Positions 36,498 through 47,700 of a stretch of DNA of 64,000 nt are shown here, piece after piece; position 1 is the stretch's first letter; the number at the start of each line of letters is the position of its first letter. The notes below the pieces were generated by a model. It saw only the letters and a program-made list of their open reading frames with translations. It was not told the origin of the DNA and did not search any database. This stretch comes from Castanea sativa (taxonomy: Eukaryota > Streptophyta > Magnoliopsida > Fagales > Fagaceae). The translations under genes were made by a program, and so were the position numbers. The stretch is taken from positions 13,551,001-13,615,000 of the forward strand of contig NC_134013.1 of assembly GCF_040712315.1 (NCBI RefSeq). The letters are read 5' to 3'.

Positions 36498-37529
36498 TTC
36501 ATTAACTGAATTGGGTTTCTTAAATTTTCTTTTCTCTTTTGAATGACTATAATAAAATTGTGATAACTTCACCAATTGTAATTTCTTTGTATTGGGGTCC
36601 ACTGTTGTTCATTGTTTGGTTGGTGATTATTTGATTTTAGATATGTCTATTGCTATTTTTTTGATTGAGATGATTGATCCTCTATTATCAATAACTGGAA
36701 ATTGTACAATTGCACTAGTTAGGAAGCTCTACTGATGTGGTTAGAGGCAACAAAAATGAAAGAATTAAAGCTGATTGTGGGAGTTTTCTTTTGCGGGTCT
36801 ATTCAGTTAGTTTAGTATTCTGTTGGATTTTATATCATCATACCACACTACTAAAAGTGTGAGGAACAGAGGTTAAATTTTCAATTGCAGCCAACTAAAA
36901 TATTCTCTAAGATGGGTGAGGTTTGGAAAGAAGGTTATGTCTAAAAAAACAAATATATTATAAACTTATTTTCTCATCACTTTCTCTTTTTGAAAGAACT
37001 AAACTATAATATAATTCCATTCATTTCCTCATTTTATTCTCTCTTGTAGAATGCAAACCATATGGGAATTTAGAAATGTATTTCATTGTCTTTAGTTTCT
37101 CTCAAATTTCTTTTTATAAAAAAAATAATGAAACATAATATAATTTTTTTTTTTGTTCTTTTACTAACTTGACTTTTTTACTGTAAAATTTGAACCATAT
37201 GGAGTGGAAATGAGTTTTCAATTTTGGTTCAAGTCAACTCAGCCACTTCACTTTAGTTTCATGTTAATGAGGCTAGTGTTTCTTTTTATGTTTTCATTTC
37301 CTTCCTTTCCCCTTTTTAGGGGGAAAGAGGGTTGCTTATCTAATTTGTCTAGTTTCTTATATTATGGGGTAAATTAAACAGGATGACAATTTTGGTTCCA
37401 CATTTCTTGCTTTAGGAAAATGAAATTTAATGCTTCGTTGATTAATGTTAATTTCTTCTGTACTATGCATGGTACTGTTTAATATTTTTTCTCTAGTAAC
37501 TAAAATTTCAATTGGTGTGTCATTCATAA

Positions 37530-38085
37530 GAAATTCTGTGTTTTTATGGAGAGCATGCTCCAACTGCCTCCCAACTAAGGAAAATCTTCATCGGTGTCGA
37601 GTAAGGGTGGAGACGAGGTGTGAGATTTGCAGTCACCAATCTGAAACTGTAAGTCATATCCGGTGGGAGTGCCCATTTGCACAAAACGTGTGGGCTTTAT
37701 TCAAAGGTTGAACACAAAAATGCAGCAACAGAGCCTTCAATTTCTTACTACTGTTCCAACAGATGCAGATGAAACTGAGCTAGCAGGAATTAGAGAAGTG
37801 GGTTGTTACAGCGTGGGCAATAGGAATGCAAGGAATAAATTTTATTTCGAACATTTCCAAACTCATCCAAAGGTGATCCTCGACTTGGCGAATGGCTTGT
37901 GTGAAGAATACCAACGTCTTATGGATAGGCACTGAGTGACTTGATGTACCATCTTCTTGAGCTGATGTACTCTTTCTTTTGTCTTTTTGTACTACCATTT
38001 ACTTGAGCCCTGTCTTGGATTGGGCCTTGTTTGTATATTGTTTCTACATTAATGAAAGATTTCTTCATTTTGAACTCAAAAAAAA
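37530..38085 (+). pseudogene. LINE 3' fragment (zinc-binding reverse transcriptase domain and RNase H end)
   Basis: The frame near 37545-37710 reads FLWRACSNCLPTKENLHRCRV, then RCEICSHQSETVSHIRWECPFAQNVW. This is the zf-RVT domain of plant LINE-derived proteins, with its CxxC and H/C ligands visible. After a frame change, NARNKFYFEHFQTHPKVILDLANGLCEEYQRLMDRH gives the linker into the RNase H region. An untranslated tail (GGATTGGGCCTTGTTTGTAT) and an A-rich tail at 38078-38098 follow. Most of the protein between the pieces is missing. It lies inside the large inverted-repeat transposon. Confidence 0.75.
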
Positions 38086-38133
38086 AATTGAAAAAAAAAA
38101 CTAATTATGATTAATATTACGATTGTTAGTAAG

Positions 38134-38198
38134 GGAAAATTCTTAGGTACTCCCGGAGTATAGTGAAATGGTGCTCCGGGAGTACCTAAGAATTACTC
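38134..38198. mobile_element. 65-bp snap-back MITE with 9-bp target duplication
   Basis: An almost perfect hairpin: AATTCTTAGGTACTCCCGGAG, a 15-nt loop, then the exact reverse complement. The direct repeat GTTAGTAAG lies on both sides (38125-38133 and 38199-38207). A 9-bp duplication is characteristic of Mutator-type transposition. At 65 bp it is very short for a MITE. Confidence 0.8.
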
Positions 38199-38454
38199 GT
38201 TAGTAAGATCTATAATGAGCAAAATTTGATACATGGTTAGCTCCAAAATAGTTGGTAAATACATATGGTTTTAGGTTCATAACAAGCAAAAGATGGTAAT
38301 AGAAATAATCATCCTTACAATGTGAATAATGAATGTGACCATTGGCTTTATGCCGTGTCTCAATAGTCTTGAGATACTATACTAGTTTTTTCTCCTTATT
38401 GCAAGGCTTATAAACTTAAAAGAGTAAAAATAACATCTTAGGCTCTACAAACAT

Positions 38455-38760
38455 GTCATGGATTTTTTTATAAGAGTTTCTAATTAAGAATACATTCGCC
38501 TGAAATAAAACCTGTCACAATTTTTTCTATAAGATTTTCTAATTGAGAATACATTCACCTGAATTAAAACTTGTCACAATTTTTTCTATAAGAGTTTCTA
38601 ATTGAGAAATCATTCACCTGAAATAAAACTTGTCACAATTCAATTCATAAAAGATCATATGATTGACCATACATCTTGAAATAAAATGTCACAATTCTTT
38701 TGAGAAATTTCTATTTGAGAATACATTCATCTAGAATAAAATCTGTCATAGTTCAATATA
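38455..38760. repeat. Minisatellite, about 61-bp unit, five diverged copies
   Basis: The unit contains TCTATAAGAGTTTCTAATTG, then AGAATACATTCACCTGAAAT, then AAAACTTGTCACAATT. Copies 1-3 are close in sequence; copies 4-5 are more diverged and shorter. It lies within the inverted-repeat transposon. It is not a CRISPR array because there are no unique spacers. Confidence 0.85.
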
Positions 38761-38989
38761 CAAAAAGGAGGACCCTACGTTGGGAATACAAAAAAGAAAA
38801 TGGTTCTATGTCTATCCACCACAATTTAAACATTACATAACAAAAAAATATTTGCTTCCCAATCCATTCTCTTGGACACAAAACTTGTTTGTACATCAAC
38901 TTCCTTGGAATTGTTGTAATGAATTCTGCATAAAAGAATGTACAACAAAATACAAAAAATAAAATTAGAATGAACACAGTTAAAAAAAA

Positions 38990-39090
38990 ATTCAATATCT
39001 TTGCAGCTTAGTTCACCCACAGAATGCTGAAGCTCAATGATCTCAAGCTGGGATGCCTTGACAATCTTCTCCAATGCACCAGCCTGTGTA
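38990..39090 (-). pseudogene. Captured exon-like coding segment, identity unknown
   Basis: On the minus strand, a pyrimidine-rich stretch and TTTACACAG acceptor precede an open segment reading AGALEKIVKASQLEIIELQHSVGELSCKDIE. Its base composition is clearly richer in GC than the surroundings. It looks like a short coiled-coil exon of a host gene. I do not recognise the gene. No matching neighbour exons are visible. Its location inside an inverted-repeat transposon suggests transduplication. Confidence 0.5.
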
Positions 39091-39574
39091 AAGCAAATAA
39101 ATATCTCAGCAAAGGAAAAAGAGGGTTCGAAAAACATAACAAAACCTTAAACACATGGTATTCATTAGCAGATAATAGAAACTACGGTCAAATCAGCTAT
39201 TGCACTTCATTTTTATCAATGTTCTATATCTGCAGAACATTTTTTTTAGTGGACAGTCTGAAATATGAGTACATTAACAAGCTATGAATTTTGGTGCCAA
39301 CATTCATATAAAAGTTCTTATTAATAAAACACTGTAATTTCCATTCATTGGTAAGTGAAGAAAAGATAGAGAGAGCATGCCTTTGCCATGACAGACACAA
39401 AAGCTCCAACAACCCAACATACACATATCAATATTGCACCAAGTAAAACCCACATACACATATGCATATACATACAAAAAAAAACTCCAGCAACCCAACA
39501 TAAACTTCAAAAACCAAAATTTACCCAGTTCAAACTACAACAAAAGAAATCAGAAAAAACACAATATCAATCTT

Positions 39575-39596
39575 TTTTCTTTTTTTTTTGATAGGT
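39575..39596 (-). mobile_element. Tail-only micro-insertion with 19-bp duplication
   Basis: A 22-bp T-rich insert (sense strand ACCTATC, A-run, GAAAA) lies between two perfect copies of AAAACACAATATCAATCTT (39556-39574 and 39597-39615). This is the longest target duplication of the class in this window and is hard to explain by replication slippage. Confidence 0.75.
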
Positions 39597-39937
39597 AAAA
39601 CACAATATCAATCTTATAAGCATAATACAGCCATAGACAAAAACCCACTTGTGAAAAAGTAAAACAAATTTTGAAACTTTCAACACAATTGTCAACTTCT
39701 TCACAGCAAGTTCCAATTCAGCATTCAATTATCATTTACAAACTCAATCCCATCACATTGTACATCTAAAGCCAATTTATCTAACAGTCAATCTAACTTA
39801 ATCAAATCAATCAAACATCCCTCATTCAAAAACCAAACAAACCCCAGATCATATCAAAACCCAACACAGCATCTTTCATTAGAACAATACAAGATATGAA
39901 CATACACTCACCCTCCGTTCTCATCAAAAAGGAAATG

Positions 39938-40709
39938 CTGAAAATTAACATAACACGAAGAGCAAAACCAATTGACAAGACATAGAGAGAGGCAGAGAAA
40001 CTCACATTACTTCCCTTCCAAACTTTGTACAGCCTTCTGGGTTTATCATTTAGGTCCATACTTTACTAAGAAGAAGAAAAACCCAGAACCCAGCATAGAA
40101 TTTCTAATCAAAACCACAGCAGAACCCTCTCTTATCACAACCCCATTTTCTACTCCTCACTATCCAATACATATATCACACCAAAACCCACAAAAATCTT
40201 CACACAAAACCAAAAAAATTCCCATCATTTAGTCAAGCTGTGTTCGAAATCCAAATTGGCGAAAAGGGAAAAGAGAATCATCAAAAACAAACCTTTGGAT
40301 CGTGGCTCACGGCGGCTCCAGTTTGTTTCCAAGCTCCACGCACAGCTCCGGCGAAATCTGTGGCGGTAAGCTCCGGTGGGCGATCTGTGTGGCGGTGGTG
40401 GAGGTTCGGCGTGAAGGAAGAGAGGAGAACAGCGATCTGTGTGGCGGTAGTGGAGGTTCGGCGTGAAGGAAGAGATGAGAACAGTGATCTGTGTGGCGGT
40501 GCGTGGCGGTGGTAGAGGTTCGGCGTGAAGGAAGAGATGAGAAGAGAGGAATGGCGTGAAGGAAAAGCTCTGAGCGTGTGAGCTGAGAGTGAAATGTGTT
40601 TTTTTTTTTTTAGCTTATATTGTTGACTTAAGTGAATCTGACGTGGCGTGGTCTGATTGGCTGGCGTAAAACACTGGTTTTACGCCAGCTCCGGACCTAA
40701 TGTTTTCTC
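39938..40709 (-). repeat. Right inverted arm of the large transposon
   Basis: Reverse complement of 35740-36497. It repeats the same tandem GC-rich units (TGTGTGGCGGT...GAGGTTCGGCGTGAAGGAAG) and the same subterminal hairpin. A 91-codon open frame (40240-40515) is shared by both arms but lies in the low-stop GC-rich tandem part. I do not consider it a protein gene. Confidence 0.9.
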
Positions 40710-41307
40710 AATTTGAAAAGTAGATAGTTAAAAAGGGAAATGTCAGTAAAAAAATTGGATGAATATACTGGAGATGTTATAAAAGAAGAATCTAGCTGGC
40801 ACAACTGCACCGTCCACGTCAACATCAACTTCATGAGTCCCATTCCGCTTGCACACTTGGCAGTTGCTTAATTCTTAAGGCTTTTGGCACACGGCGTGCG
40901 GCAAACCCACGCGCATATCCCAAAACCGTTGATCTTCACGCCCATGCTAGAAATTTGTAAAACCAAGCGACGGCATTGAACGCACAAAAGTCCCCCGAGT
41001 AAGCGAGTCTCACTCACTCACTTCTCAGTTCCCACCATTGAAATATGAACATTTTCTCCAATGGAATGCTCAACATTGACATCTCCTTTCGAAAAGCCGA
41101 TTCCCTTTTCATGTCGACAAGTTGTGAAATTCCCAACGGCTGGCTTTTCATTGCTTAGTACGATTCGTCTTCTCTTTAATCGCATAAAACTTTCCAAATT
41201 CTCTGATCGCTTTTTTTTTTTTGGGGTGTTAAATTCTCCTTCATCTTATGGACGGAACTGCGTGATTCCAATTCGGTGGTCTCGACCGAATCTTCAGCTT
41301 TTCTCTC

Positions 41308-41314
41308 TATATAT
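41308..41314 (+). promoter_or_regulatory. Candidate AMY2 TATA box
   Basis: CTCTCTATATATTGGCC is a good plant TATA context. Transcription would start near 41340. A consensus donor (TTTTG/GTACGTGC) follows at 41369, so the first non-coding exon would be about 30 bp. The 520 bp between this box and the transposon end is the probable proximal promoter. Confidence 0.5.
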
Positions 41315-41339
41315 TGGCCGTGCACGCTACCCCATAGCC

Positions 41340-42868
41340 CACACTGCGTTCTCAGCCTCAAGCTTTTGGTACGTGCCTTCCTAAGCTTTTCATGTTATTT
41401 TGTTTATGCATATGCCTGCAAAATGTTGACATTGATAACTGTTAAACGTGTACCATTTTGTGCTTTCTTTACGTATATATTTGAGCTAGTGACATGTCCG
41501 TAGGATGAAATTGTTGTTTAAAATATTTCTTAGCTAAATATATGAGCTACCCATTACTTTGTTGTGAGATTTATGGCGTTCTATATGGTTTATGGAAAGT
41601 ATGAGGGTGAGGAAAAGAAAGTTAGAATAATGGTTAGGTTGGGATCATGTTTGCCACGACGTTTTTTTCTTCTCTTTCATTCTTCACGTTAGATTTTAAG
41701 TTGCTGATAGTGTTGACAAATCATAGTGCCAGAAATATCAAATTTGGGTTGTATTGAGAAAATTGTGTTAAGGTTGAGTTTGGGCCAGAAGTTGCTTAAA
41801 GACAATAAAATTTCAAAATGTTCAAAGACGATGAATTGATGATCGATTGCTCATATCTTTTGCACCATAATGAATTTCTAAGTGATTTATTTATTTATTG
41901 GAATGTAGATATCCAGAACTTCAAAGTGAGTACAATTTGAATTTGAAATGAGTGAGAAAATGATTGTTTTGAAGGTGGCACATTGTGTTGTTCTTGAGAG
42001 CTCACTTGTCATTTGCTTGAGTGAAAGCACTAGGTTCTGAATTCCAAATTTTGCTAGAGTTTTAAAGCCTACTTTCTGAAACTATATGAATCACCTTATG
42101 CACGAATTTTAGAGGGGAGGAAGACTTTTATACCAAAGTTAAAACTTTCATATCTTGAAACATTCTTCTTAAGCATAAACAGAGAAAAATCGTCATTGTG
42201 CCTAGATAAAAAAAAAATTGTGTGTTCTTGATAACACCCTGTGCCTTAAACCTTTCTTTGAAACTACAAACATTTTTTTTTCCAGTGAGTTTACTACAAC
42301 AAATCTTCAAGGAGGTTCCTTGGAGTGCCAGACGTTTTGGTTCATGTGGAGAGAAGTTCCTGTAGGAAATTTCTATAGAAGGATTCCAAAGGTTCTGGGG
42401 CTATGGTGGAAAGACAAGTGGGGCGTTTGCAGAGGTTACAATAGAGAGTCTAGCTGTAAAAGTGTTTTATAAGTAGAATTTTGTATCTCCTCCTTAGTCG
42501 ATTTGCTATAGAACTAGGTCCCAAGAGTAGTATTTTCCATTAAAGAGGTTCTTCATTGGTTTCCACTTTGTTACCAAATATCTGTGTGCTTTTACTGCTT
42601 TTATTATTATTTTTTTAGTTTTACCATTTGATATCTGTGGTTAATATCAATTGCTTGTGATATCTGTGTGGGAGTCCTAAGAAACTCGTGCAATAAATTG
42701 GTTCATTCCGCTGCATAAATTTATTGGGGTCTAAACTAGATTTTTCACTTATATATATAAGTCAAACAGTATCCATACCTTGTGAGTTCATTGTGGATTC
42801 AGGATATCTTTGTGCTTTGTATTGGGCGATCCGGCGGCAACATTTGGACAACTACCCTGTAATTCATT
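41340..42868 (+). other. AMY2: Probable spliced 5' leader of AMY2
   Basis: The start codon at 42869 is about 1.5 kb from the best TATA box, so at least one leader intron is likely. Candidate acceptors are TTTTTTTTTCCAG at 42285 and GTGGATTCAG at 42802. The second would give a leader exon 42803-42868 running into the ATG. Exon usage is inferred from splice-site quality only. A 107-codon open frame at 41061-41384 overlaps the promoter and is not supported. Confidence 0.4.
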
Positions 42869-44721
42869 ATGGGTTACCTGAGCAATGTATGCATCCTGTT
42901 TCCAATCTCTCTCATTAAACAAAGAATACCTTTTAACAAATTGTTTCTGCATATCTGAACCTTTTAAACACTTTTTTTTTGGTTGTTAAATGTAGGTTTT
43001 TGACCTGCATGTTGCATTTCTTTCTTTAATCTTATCTTTTGTTGAAATTGCAGGGTTTTGATGAAAGAAATCAGCAGAATGATCTTGGTATGCCTTTTTA
43101 AAAAAAGAAAAAAAGGGTCAATTCTTTTACTCGTTGGACCTGCCTTGTTTTATTAATGTGAACAGTAGTGGTAATAACATAGATGAAGTCATGTTTATAA
43201 ATAAATAAAATAGATTATGTAATCTGACATTTACATTCATTGAGAATGGAATTGGTATCTGATGATATGAATGCTCTATAAATGTAGCTTTGAAATGGCA
43301 TAGTTTAGGCTCCATAATTGTTTTATGTGTATGCTTAGAAAATTTGGTTAGATAGGGAAGTATAATGATTTGTGGGTATAATTAAATGTTGAGATAGATT
43401 ATAAGAGGTGAGGATATCTGAAGCTTTTACATGTTTTGATGCACTCACACACACACACACACACATATAAAGAGGAAAATGAAATAGAGACAGGGAATAT
43501 AATCTTGACTTAAATTGTCAATTTTTGTAAGAAATGAGAACTTTAATGTTCATATTCTGAAGGAGAAATTGGAGATAGCAAAATGAGGGGCTTTGTTGAT
43601 CCTTGTTTCTCTGATTTGTGTTGCTGGTGTTGCAGTGAAACACGAGTCTGAGTTGAAGGGTGTCATAATAAGTGTTATTTTAGAAATATTGGATTTGTGA
43701 AGAGAAAGATATGGATATTTTAATTGATTTCAAACTATGATGTTGGATTCACTTGCAGGTGCAGTTGTACGTAGTGGAAGAGAAATCCTTTTTCAGGTAA
43801 GATTGACAAGGATATTGTCTGTTATTTACTCCATAGAACAGAAAGCCATTTCTGGGGCCATTATCACCTGACAGTATCCTGCACATAACATCTATAATTT
43901 ATATAAGATAAATAAAACAATTGAATTTTTCCAAATGGGATATATCCGGTCTAATACAGAAGCTGTTGTAGCTTTATTTCTGAAATATTTAAGGTTTGGT
44001 TTCATTCAATCATATCATACCAGACCTCAGATTTTGATTGCTTAGAACTGATAAGAACATTGCCTCTCCAAGAAATTGGGGGTAAGGCTACCTACTATGA
44101 CCTCTCCCAAACCTTTCAAAAGTGGGACCTTTATACACCTGGTACGACCTTTTTTTTTTAGACCTGCTAAGAACATTGAAGCACATAGATGGTGACAGAA
44201 AAAAAATTGGTCTACAGGCTTTTAACTGGGAGTCTCATAAATATGATTGGTGGAGAAATTTGGAAATGAAAGTTCCTGATATTGCAAAATGTGGATTTAC
44301 ATCAGCATGGCTGCCACCAGCAACTCATTCCTTCGCACCTCAAGGTTGGAATAATTAATTCATTGAACATGTAAGTTGACTTTTTATATTTTAGGATCTT
44401 ACTTAACTTTTTCATTGTGTTTTTGTCATTGTCCCCTCAATTACAGGTTATGTTCCACAGAACCTTTATTCCCTCAATTCTTCATATGGTTCTGAGCACC
44501 AGTTAAGAGCTTTACTTCAAAAAATGAAGCAATACAAAGTTAGAGCAATGGCTGACATAGTAATCAATCATCGTTGTGGAACTACTCAAGGACATGGGGG
44601 AATGTATAACCGTTATGATGGAATTCCTTTACCATGGGACGAACGTGCTGTCACATCTTGTACTGGTGGATTGGTAATGATTCATAGCTAATATATTTTA
44701 AATTTGGCATGATGCCTCTTA

Positions 44722-44758
<37 letters not shown>

Positions 44759-47700
44759 TGACGCTATAATGTTATATTATAGGGTAATCAAAGCACTGGG
44801 GACAACTTCCATGGGTTTCCAAATATTGATCATAGCCAACAATTTGTTCGAAAAGATATTACTGCATGGCTGCAGTGGCTACGAAATAGTGTTGGGTTTC
44901 AGGATTTTCGTTTTGATTTTGCAAGAGGGTAACTATTATCCTATGCTTTGAAATCAATTGTCTTATATTGGATTTACTTGCTGCTCATTGTTCATGTCTC
45001 TTCTATGTTTTAATTTAGTTATTCAGCAAAATATGTGAAAGAATATATTGAAGGAGCTAAGCCATTATTTTCTGTTGGGGAGTACTGGGATTCTTGCAAC
45101 TATAATGGTCATGGCTTGGACTACAACCAAGGTATAATGATTCATTTATTCTTGTCATGGACCGGTCCAAAACATTTGATTGCTTGGTTTATCATAAAAA
45201 AAGTTAGCTGAACTCTAAATTAATAGATATATGCCTTGTCTAGAACTTAAAAGTTGTGGAAAAAGAAATCAGAAAAATAGAAAATAAGAAAGCAACTCTT
45301 GAGGTTGATTGCATACCCTAGTTTTAATAATTTATCTATGACTTGTGGCTGACATGTACAATTTGATTTCAGCTTTGGAGGGTGATGAGTTTTGGCTTCC
45401 ACTATTTCAACATATTGGTTTTTATTTTTATTTTTAATAAGTAATGCAATTTTTATTGCTATCATAAAAAAGAATATCCCAAGTATAAAGGGAGTAAACA
45501 ACTGAGGACCATACAATCAATCACACAAATTACATGAATCTATCAAAACACTAACAAACAATGAATCTATCAATAGATTAGATATCATGGCATCTTAGGT
45601 TGATGTTCTTTATTCAACATGTATTTTCTTATGTACATTTGAAGATGGACTTGAGACATTGTTGATTTTTATTCTTCATTTTCCCCCCTTTAATCTGAAT
45701 GTCAAAAGGCATGCCTGTTGGGCTACTTTCGTTATTTCCAGTCCTTTAAGTTTGGTTAATGGAGTTCGACCTTTGGAAGAGGAGGTTATTTGCTAGAGAA
45801 GTAATTTAGATTATTTACCCTTGGGTGTATAACCAGTATTCTCTGTCGGTTCCCCAGTATTCTCTGATGCTTCCCTTCATTTGCAATCTAAACCTGCAGA
45901 TAGCCATAGACAGCGGGTAATCAATTGGATTGATGGCACAGGACAGCTTTCAACTGCATTTGACTTCACAACAAAGGGAATTCTTCAGGTATTTAGATAT
46001 TGTTTAGTGATGGTACTTTCAAAGAAATATGGTAAGGGCATGGGGGGTGTTGCTTGTAATTATCCATTCAAAATGTTAGTTTTCAGGAATTACTCCCTCC
46101 GTCCCAAATTGTTTGGTCTAGTTAGAAAAACCCAGTTATTTAGGGAAACATCATTAACTGCCTTATCTCTTAAAATAAAAAAAAAAGTTAAAAATTTCTT
46201 AAATTACCCTTAAACAAATTTATCAAAAATTTATTTTAAAACATTTTTTTTTTATAATTTGAATAAAGATGGCATGGATAGTGGATTTCAAACTTTAGGA
46301 TTTTAATTTTTTTTTAAATTAAAAAAATGCTCCCACAAATAAATTAAGGGTATAAAGGAAATGTTAAGAAATTAATGGTATTTGACTTTTCAAATAGGAC
46401 ATCCCAAAATAGAATACAGGCCAAATAATTTGGGACAGAGGGGGTATTAAGGCATATGCTCTCTGCTATGTTCAGTGTGTTTGGGCTAACCTATACGTGT
46501 AATATTAATAAATAACTGCAAGAACTACATTTTCCATTGAGGTCTTGTGCATTTACCTTAGAAAAGATATTTATTTGTGCATTTCTTTGTAGGAAGCTGT
46601 TAAGGGACAACTTTGGCGTCTACGTGATCCTCAAGGGAAACCACCAGGTCTAATGGGATGGTGGCCTTCAAGAACTGTCACATTCTTAGATAACCATGAT
46701 ACAGGTTCAACCCAGGTATTTAATTTCCTTTGCTATTGATGCGAGAGGGCTGTGATTATTCTTAAATGATTGTATGAATTTATTGCAATTGCTTGTGCAC
46801 AGTCCATGCATGGTGCATAATTTTGTGATGTATGAAACTGCATATGAATTGCATCTTTCTGGAAGGGTTCAGGTTAGGCTCTAGTATAGCTTACCACAAA
46901 TGGTAGTGATTAAGATTTTGCTTGGCTGTCAGATGAGCATTTATAATATCAGTTAATTTGTTTGTAAAAGTAGAATAAAGTTTTTTTACTGAGTTAGGTT
47001 CATTACTTACCCTATGTTGGATTAGGGCCCCTCTCCCCCCCCCCCCAACTACACGATATGTCTCATTAGGTTCTTTTGTTAACCCAAGGAAAAAAAATTG
47101 GTTGCTGCCTTGCGCACTGCTGGTCAACAAAGTCCCAAGTGAGGTCAGATTTGTAGATAATAGGTCCTATTTGGACTTCAACATTTGTGGGATCATTCCA
47201 ACTCTGAATTATAATTCAACATAATCTACAATTATGTTTTTTTTTTTTTCATGTATAATTGTGATGTTTATGTTACCAGTTTTAATGTTTTAGATATTAA
47301 TCCTATGTTCACCAATAGAAAGTATGGAATCAACTCAAGCTAGTCTTTTACTCTTGCAGGCTCATTGGCCCTTCCCCTCAAATCACATTTTGGAGGTATG
47401 TAAACTTGTTGTCTTCATGTAACTATATTAAGTTTTTTGCATCACAGTTTTCTAATTGACAAGGTATAATTATTAATTACATCTAAGGCTTAGATGAGTT
47501 GAGAGAAAGTATGTGGTTGTCCATGTCACGTGGATTTGGGTTTTATTTTTCTCTGTCGATCAGTGCCAAATATTTGGATGGTGCATAGGTTTTCCAGATA
47601 AATTGTTTACCCTTTCTGGAGAGTCAACAATTAGGGAACTTCTGGATTGATTTGAAGTAGTAACAATTTACAACTGTGCCTCAGTCCTCAACTTCATTAT

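Larger units (their letters stand above)
35130..40785. mobile_element. Large non-autonomous inverted-repeat DNA transposon with cargo
   Basis: Two long inverted arms (35740-36497 and 39938-40709) enclose about 3.4 kb. Each arm has a subterminal perfect hairpin: GCTGGCGTAAAAC, CAGT, then its complement on the left, mirrored on the right. Outside the arms, GAGCATCTCCAATA at 35130 faces TACTGGAGATGTTA near 40785, with TAA adjacent on both sides. That suggests an outer terminal repeat with a 3-bp duplication as in Harbinger-type elements, but a nested pair of elements is also possible. Cargo: a LINE fragment, a 65-bp MITE, a minisatellite and an exon-like piece (39000-39066). No transposase was found, so it must move, if at all, in trans. 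Long arms with captured gene pieces recall Pack-MULEs. The right end is about 520 bp upstream of the AMY2 TATA box. Confidence 0.65.

Noticed and set aside
38455..38760. CRISPR-like array
   Set aside because: Units are contiguous diverged 61-bp tandem copies without unique spacers, in a plant nuclear genome.
40240..40515. 91-codon frame conserved in both transposon arms (also 36212-35937)
   Set aside because: Conservation is explained by the arms being copies of each other, and the frame lies in GC-rich tandem units with few stops.
41207..41235. T-run near the AMY2 promoter as another tail-only insertion
   Set aside because: The flanking repeat is only 8 bp (AAATTCTC) and the T-run is not at the insert edge.
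41061..41384. 107-codon frame just upstream of AMY2, possibly a transit peptide
   Set aside because: It overlaps the TATA box, and the family N-terminus is fully accounted for by exons from 42869.
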